Shown here piece by piece: positions 44,391-51,770 of a DNA stretch of 64,000 nt. This DNA comes from CADEFX01 sp963806735 (GTDB taxonomy: Bacteria > Pseudomonadota > Alphaproteobacteria > Rhizobiales > Hyphomicrobiaceae), in contig CAWEBE010000023.1 of NCBI GenBank assembly GCA_963806735.1, positions 1 through 64,000 on the forward strand. The letters are read 5' to 3'. The position numbers and the translations under genes are program-made. Under the pieces are notes generated by a model. The model searched no databases and was not told the DNA's origin. It worked only from the letters and a program-made list of their open reading frames with translations. Every line of letters starts with the position of its first letter. Within the stretch, counting starts at the first letter, position 1.

Positions 44391-45542
44391 ATGACGGAAA
44401 TGACCGCCTACGATCCATCTGTCCTGCCAGCAGGCATTCGCTCGCGCTTCGTTGCCGGCATCAACGGCCTCACCGTGCATATCCTCGAGGCCGGCTTCGA
44501 GACCAAGGGCCGGCCCTGCCTTCTGCTGCTGCACGGCTTTCCAGAGCTGGCCTACAGCTGGCGCAAGGTGATGGTCCCACTGGCGGCCGCCGGCTATCAC
44601 GTCGTTGCGCCCGACCTGCGCGGCTATGGGCGCACGACCGGCTGGAGCGCCGACTACGACGCCGAGCAGACTCCCTTCCGCCTCCTCAACGCCGTGCGCG
44701 ATCAACTCGGCCTCGTCTCGGCATTGGGCTATCGTAGCGTCGCCGCCGTGATCGGCCACGACTTCGGCTCGCCGGTGGCGGCGTGGTGCGCGCTGGTCCG
44801 GCCCGACGTATTCCGCTCCGTAGTCTTGATGAGCGCGCCATTCGGCGGACCGCCGCCGCTGCCGTTCGACACCGACGGCAACCCGCCGCCGGTTCGCCGG
44901 GGCCCGACCATCCTCGACGACCTCGCCGCCCTTAACCCGCCGCGCAAGCACTACCACTGGTACTATTCGACGCGCCCGGCCAACTCCGACATGTGCAATT
45001 GCCCGCAGGGTCTGCACGCGTTCCTGCGCGCCTACTACCATCACAAGAGCGCCGACTGGAAAAACAACAAGCCCTACAAGCTCGAGGCGTGGCAAGCGAG
45101 CGAGCTCGGCAAGATGCCAACCTACTACATCATGGAGCTCGGACAGAACATGGCCGAGACCGTGGCGCCGCACATGCCGTCGGCGGCCGAGATCGCGGCG
45201 TGCAAGTGGCTCACCGACGATGAGCTGCGCGTTTACAGCTCCGAGTTCGCGCGCACCAGCCTGCAGGGCGGCTTGAACTGGTATCGCTCGCGCACGGGCG
45301 GCCGCTTCGAGTCGGAGCTGGAGATGTTCTCCGGCCGCAGCATCGACCTGCCCTCCATGTTCATCGCCGGCAAGAGCGACTGGGGCACCTACCAGCGGCC
45401 GGGTGACTTCGAGCGCATGCAGACAGCGGCGTGCACCAACATGCACGCCGCGCACCTCGTCGATGGCGCGGGGCACTGGGTGCAGCAGGAGCAGCCCGAG
45501 GCCGTGGCGCGCCTGCTGCTGGAGTTTCTGGCGAAGCGGTAA
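44391..45542 (+). CDS. alpha/beta hydrolase, epoxide hydrolase-like
   Basis: A 383-residue alpha/beta hydrolase. LLLLHGFPELAYSWRKV is the HGxP oxyanion motif typical of epoxide hydrolases and haloalkane dehalogenases. The nucleophile is the aspartate in VIGHDFGSPVAAW (GHDxG, not GxSxG), and the base histidine is in VDGAGHWVQQEQP. Asp nucleophile plus HGFP points to soluble epoxide hydrolase activity. The cap domain is long (about residues 160-300, rich in Tyr and Lys). It follows the MmgE/PrpD gene by 28 bases. A tract of repeats begins about 70 bases beyond its end. Confidence 0.88.
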   Translation: MTEMTAYDPSVLPAGIRSRFVAGINGLTVHILEAGFETKGRPCLLLLHGFPELAYSWRKVMVPLAAAGYHVVAPDLRGYGRTTGWSADYDAEQTPFRLLNAVRDQLGLVSALGYRSVAAVIGHDFGSPVAAWCALVRPDVFRSVVLMSAPFGGPPPLPFDTDGNPPPVRRGPTILDDLAALNPPRKHYHWYYSTRPANSDMCNCPQGLHAFLRAYYHHKSADWKNNKPYKLEAWQASELGKMPTYYIMELGQNMAETVAPHMPSAAEIAACKWLTDDELRVYSSEFARTSLQGGLNWYRSRTGGRFESELEMFSGRSIDLPSMFIAGKSDWGTYQRPGDFERMQTAACTNMHAAHLVDGAGHWVQQEQPEAVARLLLEFLAKR

Positions 45543-45611
45543 AGGCTTCTGGTTCAAGAGCACGTCTGCGCCGTCTTCCTGCATTTGAACGCGCCCTGCA
45601 TCTCCTTCTGC

Positions 45612-45753
45612 GTTCCCGGAAGTCGCGCCTCAGCGCGACTGTCCGGGATCCTTCCCGGTCCCGTACCTTGCTGCGCTCCCGCCGTGCTCATCACGAACGG
45701 GAAAGACCCCGGATCGGCGCATCGTCACGCACGGACGATGCGCCGTCCGGGGA
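45612..45753. repeat. cluster of strong palindromes in a gene-free stretch
   Basis: Two hairpins stand out. TTCCCGGAAGTCGCGC and GCGCGACTGTCCGGGA (45613-45649) pair around the loop CTCA. CCCCGGATCGGCGCATCGT (45707-45725) pairs with ACGATGCGCCGTCCGGGG (45735-45752), one base unpaired, around nine bases. Both use the CCGGG words of the REP family elsewhere in the window. The gene-free interval 45543-45951 holds nothing else that I can name. Confidence 0.6.
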
Positions 45754-45951
45754 CGCAAGCATTGGGCATTCTCCGCTAGGCCCTTGATGCGCAACGGCCA
45801 ATCACGCCCCCACGGCTCCGCGATTTTCGCACACGCGGGGCACACGGACATTTGAGCCGCCCTGTGCCTTGCGGCACAGCCGGGACACGCCAGATGTGGG
45901 ATCGTTCGAAGTAGCAAAGTCAGGCAGAGTTCGGTCCAATCGAGGCGTGTC

Positions 45952-46167
45952 ATGCAGGGCCAGGCGGTCAGCTTCCAGTTTCAGGACAGTGTGCAGCAGG
46001 AGCGGATGACGGGTGCCCGTCGCGCCGTGCTCGACGCCGCCCTCAAATCCGCCGCCCGCCACTACAGCCACGAGGAATACTTGGAGCTCGAGCGCGACGT
46101 AGCCGCCGGCAAGGTCGACGTGCGCGTGTACGACGACGGCCTGGTGCTGATGCGGGTGGGGGCCTGA
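45952..46167 (+). CDS. small hypothetical protein
   Basis: A 71-residue hydrophilic protein. ATG 45952 has GAGG seven bases upstream. The second half, HYSHEEYLELERDVAAGKVDVRVYDDGLVLMRVGA, reads as a normal helix-strand-strand sequence, and codon third positions are G/C as in real genes nearby. No family recognised, no signal peptide or membrane segment. It ends 20 bases before the tRNA gene on the opposite strand. It may be real; the N-terminal third is less convincing. Confidence 0.5.
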   Translation: MQGQAVSFQFQDSVQQERMTGARRAVLDAALKSAARHYSHEEYLELERDVAAGKVDVRVYDDGLVLMRVGA

Positions 46168-46186
46168 GCAAAGCGTGCCGAGGCAT

Positions 46187-46273
46187 TGGTGCGGACGGAG
46201 GGACTCGAACCCTCACGGCCTCGCGGCCTCAGGATTTTAAGTCCTGTGTGTCTACCGGTTCCACCACGTCCGC
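46187..46273 (-). tRNA. tRNA-Leu (anticodon UAA)
   Basis: On the minus strand the acceptor arm GCGGACG pairs with CGTCCGC, and the CCA end is encoded (ACCA at 46187-46190). The anticodon arm is ACAGGACTTAAAATCCTG, giving loop CTTAAAA and anticodon TAA. A long variable arm (GAGGCCGCGAGGCC) marks it as a class II leucine tRNA, and GGGTTCGAGTCCC is the T arm. The 5' end lies only three bases from a palindromic repeat (46277-46444), so its promoter is either inside or beyond that repeat. Confidence 0.95.
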
Positions 46274-46276
46274 GCC

Positions 46277-46444
46277 CTAGAGCAGGATTGTTCCAGATGG
46301 AATCGCTATGCGATCCATTTGGAGCGTGAATCCTGCTCTACACCTAAAATTTAGAGTGCGATTCACGTGTCGCGGCGGAGCCGCGCTACGCGCGGACACA
46401 TGGAAGCGGCAGTGCTTCCATGTGACCCGATCGCACTCTAGCGC
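46277..46444 (+). repeat. bipartite palindromic repeat, copy 1
   Basis: Two palindromic modules are joined. Module B starts CTAGAGCAGGATTG and ends TGAATCCTGCTCTA. Module A starts TTAGAGTGCGATTCACGTG and ends GATCGCACTCTAGCGC, with inner hairpins CGCGGCGGAGCCGCG and CATGGAAGC/GCTTCCATG. The reverse complement of nearly the same 170 bases occurs at 59442-59622, module A being almost identical. This copy lies between tRNA-Leu and the 3' end of the ceramidase-like gene, both on the minus strand. Confidence 0.85.
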
Positions 46445-46463
46445 CTCTTATGCGGCGTTCGGC

Positions 46464-47216
46464 CTATCCTGGCAACGCGGTCCTGCGATGAACCTCGCCA
46501 ATAGCGACCCTCAGCAGCAGATAGAGCGCCGCCGCGTTGAGGAGGTGCCACAGCGCATGCAGGCCAGCCGCATAGCCGGCGATACGAGTTGCATCGCACA
46601 GGCTCACGTCGGCACTGCGCATGGCCATGGAGACGAGGAACAGACCGGCCGCCGCCAACAGCGCGCCTGCATCGGGATGCCCGCGCCGCCACAGCACCGC
46701 GCCGACGCCCGCCATGGCCAGCAGGGCGGGCGCATAGGCCATCGTGCCGTTGAGACAGCCCGGGACCGACGGGTCGTCCGCGGGGCACAGGTTGGATGCC
46801 GCGGCCAACGCCAGTACGAACGCTCCAACTCCGATGCCCACCACGGCCCAGCTCTGCTCGAGCAGGACGCGCAGCGCGAAGGCGAGATACACCAGCATGA
46901 ACGCGGTGATCGGAATGACGTCGGCGAGCCGTGCCCAGCGCGTCGCAACCACGTGAAAGAGAAAGCTGCCGAAGCCGATCAGCGCCACCAGCAGGATCAT
47001 GCACCACGCCGCGGCGCGGATTGCATCAACAGTGTGCCCAGATCCTGAACCACTTTTGGATGCGACGTAGATCGTGCGCGTTGGATGGAGCTGCCGCGCC
47101 GCAACGATGGCGGTCACGAGAAAGGCAAGATTGCTGAGCACATTGAGCGGCTCGGCCAGCAAGCCCGGATCGTGGCCGCGCTCGCAGTAGCGAAAAATCT
47201 GCTCGCTCCAGGTCAT
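46464..47216 (-). CDS. ceramidase-family (alkaline ceramidase-like) integral membrane protein
   Basis: A 250-residue membrane protein with about seven hydrophobic spans. It starts MTWSEQIFRYCERGHDPGLL, which carries the conserved YCE-R motif near the first span; ATG 47216 is preferred over 47255. The zinc-site-like motifs of the CREST/alkaline ceramidase superfamily are visible as FGSFLFHVVATRWARLADVIPI and GYAAGLHALWHLLNA (His-x3-His). Such enzymes hydrolyse amide bonds of sphingolipids. In bacteria without sphingolipids the substrate is unclear. The gene is followed by a palindromic repeat and tRNA-Leu on the same strand. Confidence 0.82.
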   Translation of the reverse strand: MTWSEQIFRYCERGHDPGLLAEPLNVLSNLAFLVTAIVAARQLHPTRTIYVASKSGSGSGHTVDAIRAAAWCMILLVALIGFGSFLFHVVATRWARLADVIPITAFMLVYLAFALRVLLEQSWAVVGIGVGAFVLALAAASNLCPADDPSVPGCLNGTMAYAPALLAMAGVGAVLWRRGHPDAGALLAAAGLFLVSMAMRSADVSLCDATRIAGYAAGLHALWHLLNAAALYLLLRVAIGEVHRRTALPG

Positions 47217-47355
47217 GCTGCTAACAGCTCCGCGCCTCGTCTCGCCACCGCACACTCTTCACGCAATCGCGAACGGCCGCACTATGGCAGAGTTGGGCAC
47301 CGCTCATTATGTTGCCGCGCACTCGATCGATGGTGCGGACTGTGGAGGCCTGAAA

Positions 47356-47652
47356 ATGTCCCCATCAATCATGACCGGCGCATTGCTGATGGCGGCTGGC
47401 GCTTTGCTGGTCGGCACCAGTACCGGCGAGGCCAAGCCCGTTCGCGAGTCCGGCGGCACGGTCAAAGTCTGCAGCCTCTACGGCAAAGGCTGCGTGACGG
47501 CCCCGACGCGACCCGGACAGTTCAACGACCGGGAGGTGCGTCTGCCCGGCGGCACCTGGATCGGCTGCAAGCGCGACTGCCGGCAGACACTGCGTGAGGA
47601 GTTGATCGATTTCTTCGAAACACTGAACGAGCGTGCGCCGGATTGGCGCTGA
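47356..47652 (+). CDS. small secreted Cys-rich protein, paralogue 1
   Basis: A 98-residue exported protein. ATG 47356 follows GGAGG; the first ~24 residues (MTGALLMAAGALLVGTS) are a signal peptide with cleavage near GEA-KPV. The mature part has four cysteines in the pattern CSLYGKGC ... CKRDC and the shared block TAPTRPGQFNDREVRLPGGTW, followed by the helix TLREELIDFFETL. The spacing suggests two disulfides in the periplasm. Its neighbour 47688-47984 is a close copy. This type of protein is known to me only as a conserved hypothetical of Hyphomicrobiales; no function assigned. Confidence 0.8.
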   Translation: MSPSIMTGALLMAAGALLVGTSTGEAKPVRESGGTVKVCSLYGKGCVTAPTRPGQFNDREVRLPGGTWIGCKRDCRQTLREELIDFFETLNERAPDWR

Positions 47653-47687
47653 GTCCGTCGAAGCATTTCAGTCAGGGGAGAAAGCCC

Positions 47688-47984
47688 ATGCCCACGTCGA
47701 TCGCTCTCAGCTTCGCTCTTCTCGCCGGCATTGGCGCTGCGGTGTTGCCGGCCGTGGCAGAGGCGCGCCCGCGCACCGATGGAACAATCAAAGTTTGCAG
47801 CCGCTACGGCAAAGGCTGCGTGTCGGCGCCGACGCGGCCCGGACAGTTCAACGACCGGCAGGTGCGCCTGCCCGGCGGCACCTGGATCGCCTGCAAGCTC
47901 GATTGTAGGGAGACGCTGCGCGAGGAGTTGATCGACTTCTTCGAGACGCTGCGCGAGCGCTCGCCCGGGAATCAACGGCGCTAG
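47688..47984 (+). CDS. small secreted Cys-rich protein, paralogue 2
   Basis: A 98-residue protein of the same length and plan as the preceding gene. ATG 47688 lies after AGGGGAG; the signal peptide is IALSFALLAGIGAAVLPAV. The mature part repeats CSRYGKGC, APTRPGQFNDRQVRLPGGTW, CKLDC and RETLREELIDFFETL, about 80 percent identical to paralogue 1 by eye. Signal peptides differ much more than the mature parts, so selection acts on the secreted domain. The two lie 35 bases apart on the same strand and are surely a tandem duplication and an operon. Confidence 0.82.
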   Translation: MPTSIALSFALLAGIGAAVLPAVAEARPRTDGTIKVCSRYGKGCVSAPTRPGQFNDRQVRLPGGTWIACKLDCRETLREELIDFFETLRERSPGNQRR

Positions 47985-48046
47985 CTGTCAACCCTTCCGC
48001 TTTGGATTGAAGCGGGCGCCATGGTTGGCGCACGCGGGCTGCCGCC

Positions 48047-48223
48047 CTTGGCCCTGGGTCCCGGGTCGCGCGCGGGCATTGATGCAGGCGTGCGATTGGA
48101 CTTCACCTCGGCCCGCGCTTGCCCGGGATGACAGATTTTCGGTTGGCGCAGCCTCGGCCGCACTCAAGGTTGTCATCCCGGCCAAGGGAGCGCAGCGACC
48201 GCGAGCCGGGACCCAGGGCCAAG
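48047..48223. repeat. pair of REP-like elements in opposite orientation
   Basis: The left unit (48047-48133) begins CTTGGCCCTGGGTCCCGG and ends GCCCGGGATGACA. The right unit (48171-48223) begins TGTCATCCCGG and ends GAGCCGGGACCCAGGGCCAAG, the reverse complement of the left borders. The 37-base spacer is unique. A single related element is at 11762-11820. Such inverted pairs are like the BIMEs of other bacteria. They lie between the Cys-rich gene pair and the end of aspS. Confidence 0.7.
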
Positions 48224-48281
48224 CGACGTGAGTCACAAGGCTCCGCCCTTGCTTCAGTTCAAATCAGGAAGACGCCAGCCG

Positions 48282-50339
48282 TCAGCCCCTGCGCTCGGGA
48301 TCGACGACACGCAGGTGCAATTCCTTGAGTTGCTTGGGGCTAACCTCGCTGGGCGCGCCCATCAGCAGGTCGACGGCCTGCTGATTCATCGGGAACAGCG
48401 TCACCTCGCGCAGGTTCTTGGCGCCCACCAGCAGCATGACGATGCGGTCGATGCCAGCGGCCATGCCGCCGTGCGGCGGCGCGCCGTACTGGAAGGCGCG
48501 GTACATGCCGCCGAAGCGTGCCTGCACCTCCTCGGGCGTCACGCCTGTATTGCCGAAGGCCTTGATCATGGCTTCGGGCAAGTGATTGCGGATGCTGCCC
48601 GAGGCCAGCTCGTAACCATTGCAGACGAGGTCGTACTGGTATGCCTTGAGACTCAGAATTTCTTCTTTCGTCTTGGCAGCTTCGAGTGTGGCGAGCCCGC
48701 CCTGCGGCATGGAGAACGGATTGTGCGAGAAGTCGATCTTCTTCTCGTCCTCGTTCCACTCGTACATCGGGAAGTCGACGATCCAGGCCAGCTCGAAGCG
48801 GTCCTCGTCGATGAGCTTCAATTCGCGGCCGACGCGGTCGCGGGCAAGGCCGGCGAACTTGTAGAACTTTTCCGGATCGCCGGCGGTGAAGAAGACGGCG
48901 TCGCCGACCTTCAGGCCAAGTTGTTGACGCATCGCTTCAGTACGTTCTTCGCCAATGTTCTTGGCTATCGGACCAGTGGGTTCAAAATAGGTCTCTGGAG
49001 TTTCGCGGGCATGTTGATCCCGGCTGGCTTCGTCCAATTCGGGCCAATTGTGACTTAAAGTCGTTTTGATTAGCTCCTGATCCAATCCTAAACGGGGCGA
49101 TTTAGGATTTACCCACATCGCTTCTGCTTTGTTACGAGCGTGGATCTGCTGGATTCTTGCCAGCTTGTTGACAGGGTGATTGGGTCCAAAGCGCTCTTCA
49201 GCCGTGAGGGTCGATTTGCGCCAGAAGATGTACCCGAGCCCGGGCTGGCCCTCGCCCTGAGCCCAGCTGTTCATCCGGTCGCAGAAGGCGCGTGAGCCGC
49301 CGCCCGGCGCCGGGATCGCCCACACGCGCGCCTTGGCGTCCTTCTCCAACATTTGCGCGAACACCTTGAAGCCAGAGCCGCGGAAATGCTCGGTCACGTC
49401 CTGCATCACAATGGGGTTGCGCAGGTCGGGCTTGTCGGAGCCATACTTGGCGATGGCCTCGGCGTAGGGAATGCGCGGGAGGCTCGACGTTACCGGCTTG
49501 GCTTTTCCTTGCCCGCCTCCGGCAGGACTTGCAAACTCCTCAAACACGCCGCGGATCACCGGCTCCATGGTCGAGAACACGTCGCCCTGCTCGACGAAGC
49601 TCATCTCGACATCGAGCTGGTAGAACTCGCCGGGCAGGCGATCGGCGCGCGGGTCCTCGTCGCGGAAACAGGGCGCGATCTGGAAGTAGCGATCGAAGCC
49701 CGACATCATCAGCAGCTGCTTGTACTGCTGCGGCGCCTGCGGCAGGGCGTAGAACTTGCCGGGATAGAGGCGCGATGGGACCAGGAAGTCGCGCGCGCCC
49801 TCGGGGCTCGAGGCGGTCAGGATCGGCGTTGAGAACTCGAAGAAGCCAGCCTCCGTCATGCGCCGCCGGATCGAGGCGACAATGGCCAGCCGCTGCATGA
49901 TGTTGGCATGCAAGGTCTCGCGGCGCAGGTCGAGGAAGCGGTATTGCAGCCGCAGGTCTTCCGGATAGTCGGGCTCCCCGAACACCGGAACGGGCAATTC
50001 CTTGGCCGCCGACAGCACCTCGATCTCGGCGGCGAACAGCTCCACCTCCCCGGTCGGCAGGTCGGGGTTGACGGTGCCGGCCGGGCGCTCGCGCACCGTG
50101 CCGTCGATGCGCACGACCCACTCCGAGCGCAGCTTCTCGGCCGCCTTGAAGGCAGCGCTGTCCGGATCGGCCACGACCTGGGTCAGGCCGTAATGGTCGC
50201 GCAAATCGATGAACAGCAGCCCGCCGTGGTCGCGCACGCGGTGCACCCAGCCCGACAGGCGGGCCGGCCGCCCGATATCGGCCTTGCGCAGGGCTCCGCA
50301 GGTGTGGCTGCGATAGCGGTGCAGGGGCATCTCGGCCAT
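48282..50339 (-). CDS. aspS: aspartate--tRNA ligase with an extra internal segment
   Basis: A class IIb synthetase charging tRNA-Asp (probably also tRNA-Asn in this group). The N-terminal OB fold begins HRYRSHTCGALRKADIGRPARLSGWVHRVRDHGG; motif 2 is APCFRDEDPRADRLPGEFYQ; the bacterial GAD insertion domain spans roughly residues 300-480; motif 3 is GGMAAGIDRIVMLLVG. Length is 685 residues, about 90 more than usual. The excess is mostly one block at residues ~376-454 inside the GAD domain, which has AT-rich codons unlike the rest. ATG 50339 is chosen. Divergent from rnd. All catalytic motifs are intact, so the enzyme should work. Confidence 0.95.
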   Translation of the reverse strand: MAEMPLHRYRSHTCGALRKADIGRPARLSGWVHRVRDHGGLLFIDLRDHYGLTQVVADPDSAAFKAAEKLRSEWVVRIDGTVRERPAGTVNPDLPTGEVELFAAEIEVLSAAKELPVPVFGEPDYPEDLRLQYRFLDLRRETLHANIMQRLAIVASIRRRMTEAGFFEFSTPILTASSPEGARDFLVPSRLYPGKFYALPQAPQQYKQLLMMSGFDRYFQIAPCFRDEDPRADRLPGEFYQLDVEMSFVEQGDVFSTMEPVIRGVFEEFASPAGGGQGKAKPVTSSLPRIPYAEAIAKYGSDKPDLRNPIVMQDVTEHFRGSGFKVFAQMLEKDAKARVWAIPAPGGGSRAFCDRMNSWAQGEGQPGLGYIFWRKSTLTAEERFGPNHPVNKLARIQQIHARNKAEAMWVNPKSPRLGLDQELIKTTLSHNWPELDEASRDQHARETPETYFEPTGPIAKNIGEERTEAMRQQLGLKVGDAVFFTAGDPEKFYKFAGLARDRVGRELKLIDEDRFELAWIVDFPMYEWNEDEKKIDFSHNPFSMPQGGLATLEAAKTKEEILSLKAYQYDLVCNGYELASGSIRNHLPEAMIKAFGNTGVTPEEVQARFGGMYRAFQYGAPPHGGMAAGIDRIVMLLVGAKNLREVTLFPMNQQAVDLLMGAPSEVSPKQLKELHLRVVDPERRG
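48978..49214 (-). other. 79-codon in-frame insertion within aspS
   Basis: Between GYIFWRK and TGPIAKNIGEERTEA, which are nearly adjacent in ordinary alphaproteobacterial AspRS, lies a block reading STLTAEERFGPNHPV ... ARNKAEAMWVNPKSPRLG ... ETPETYFEP. Hand count gives about 51 percent G+C, well below the flanks, with codons such as TTA, CTA, GTA and AAA that neighbours avoid. A perfect inverted repeat AATCCTAAA/TTTAGGATT with an 8-base spacer occupies 49084-49109, and CAATT/AATTG flanks another short loop at 49035-49050. No stop codon interrupts the frame. Confidence 0.7.
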
Positions 50340-50536
50340 GGCCGGAAAGTCCTGTCTGTCAAAGTTGTTAACCGGCGCGGACAAGGGCACCACGATGCAC
50401 GTGTTGTCAAGGCGGCCGGACTGCCGGCGAGCTGGGGCGCGGTGTGTCTGTCAGTGCTCAAGTTCCCAGCATCGTTCGCGATTTGCCCCCGGAAACGCCT
50501 GACAACCCGACCATCGTGCGCTATAACGCGCCGCCC

Positions 50537-51700
50537 ATGCACGTCATCACCGAAACACGAGAGCTGGCCGAAGCCTGCAAGACGCTTGCGCGCGACGCGT
50601 ACGTTGCCGTTGACACGGAGTTCATGCGGGAGACCACGTTCTGGCCGCAGCTCTGCCTCATCCAGCTCGCCGGACCAGGGTCCGCAGTCATCGTCGATCC
50701 CCTGGCCCCGCACATCGATCTCAAAGCCTTCTACGCACTGATGGCGAACGAGCAGGTCGTCAAGGTGTTCCACGCCGCGCGCCAGGACATCGAGATCGTG
50801 CACGTGCAGGCCGGCATCATTCCGCACCCGATCTTCGACACTCAGGTGGCCGCCATGGTGTGCGGCTTCGGCGACTCGATCAGCTATGTCAATCTCGTCA
50901 AGCGCGTCACCGCCAAGCAGCTCGACAAGAGCTCGCGCTTCACCGACTGGTCGCGTCGGCCGCTGTCGCAAAAGCAGCTCACCTATGCCCTCGGCGATGT
51001 GACCCACCTGTGCGAGATCTACGAGCATCTGAAAGCGGACCTCGCGAAATCCAAGCGCGCGCACTGGCTCGACGAGGAGATGGCGACGCTGACCGATTCC
51101 AAGACCTACGATACGCATCCCGAGGACGCCTGGAGGCGGCTCAAGATCAAGGTGAGAAACCGCACGGGCCTTGCCGTGCTGATGGAGCTGGCGGCGTGGC
51201 GCGAGCGACAGGCCCAGGCGCAGGACGTGCCGCGCAACCGCATACTGCGCGATGAGGCGCTCTACGACATCGCCAACCAGGCGCCGACCGAGGTTGCCCA
51301 GCTCGCGCAGCTCAGAACTCTGTCGGAAGGCTTTTCCCGCTCGGCGCGCGCGAAAGAGATCATCGATGCGGTGAAGCGTGGTGTGGCGCGCGATCCCAAA
51401 ACCGTGCCGCCCGTGCATTCCGGCTCGCACAGCTCGGCAGAGGCGAGCGCCACAATGGATCTGCTGCGCGTGCTGCTGAAGGCCGCCGCCCAGCAGCACG
51501 GCGTGGCGCCGCGGCTCATTGCCGACGCGGACGATCTGGAGCGCATCGCGGTTGAGGATGCGCCGAATGTGCCGGCGCTGACGGGCTGGCGGCGTGAGCT
51601 GTTCGGGGAGAACGCATTGCGCCTGAAACGCGGTGAGCTGGCGCTGAGCGTGCGTGCCGGCGAGGTGGTCTGGCGGCCAGCCGATGCGACGGTCGATTGA
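50537..51700 (+). CDS. rnd: ribonuclease D
   Basis: A 387-residue 3'-5' exoribonuclease that trims stable RNA precursors such as tRNA 3' ends. The DEDD exonuclease residues are visible in YVAVDTEFMRETTFWP, FHAARQDIEIVH and YALGDVTHLCEIY (with a tyrosine, DEDDy type). An HRDC domain follows at about residues 205-290 (VLMELAAWRERQAQAQDVPRNRILRDEAL). ATG 50537 is the conserved start. Divergent from aspS; both orientations are usual in this order. No sign of damage. Confidence 0.93.
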   Translation: MHVITETRELAEACKTLARDAYVAVDTEFMRETTFWPQLCLIQLAGPGSAVIVDPLAPHIDLKAFYALMANEQVVKVFHAARQDIEIVHVQAGIIPHPIFDTQVAAMVCGFGDSISYVNLVKRVTAKQLDKSSRFTDWSRRPLSQKQLTYALGDVTHLCEIYEHLKADLAKSKRAHWLDEEMATLTDSKTYDTHPEDAWRRLKIKVRNRTGLAVLMELAAWRERQAQAQDVPRNRILRDEALYDIANQAPTEVAQLAQLRTLSEGFSRSARAKEIIDAVKRGVARDPKTVPPVHSGSHSSAEASATMDLLRVLLKAAAQQHGVAPRLIADADDLERIAVEDAPNVPALTGWRRELFGENALRLKRGELALSVRAGEVVWRPADATVD

Positions 51701-51730
51701 TCGGCGCTAAGCAGCACCGCGAAAAACAAC

Positions 51731-51755
51731 GAGGGCGGCCAAGCCGGCCGCCCTC
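51731..51755 (-). terminator. intrinsic terminator of the small secreted peptide gene
   Basis: GAGGGCGGCC (51731-51740) and GGCCGCCCTC (51746-51755) form a perfect 10-bp stem with loop AAGCC; on the minus strand the stem is followed by GTTGTTTTT. It stands 15 bases beyond the stop codon of the 43-residue peptide gene. Confidence 0.85.
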
Positions 51756-51770
51756 GAAGCTGCTCGTGGC

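Noticed and set aside
43662..45584. 640-codon open frame on the minus strand
   Set aside because: It is antisense to the MmgE/PrpD second half and the epoxide hydrolase gene, both of which show clear motifs. The antisense reading is Arg/Ala/His/Gly-rich with no recognisable domain.
45600..48230. CRISPR array
   Set aside because: The repeats are few, irregularly spaced, palindromic and inverted relative to each other; no regular spacers and no cas genes are present.
49084..49109. Inverted repeat in the aspS insertion as a transcription terminator
   Set aside because: It is in the middle of a coding sequence, lacks a T run and has AT-rich arms; better treated as a feature of the insertion.
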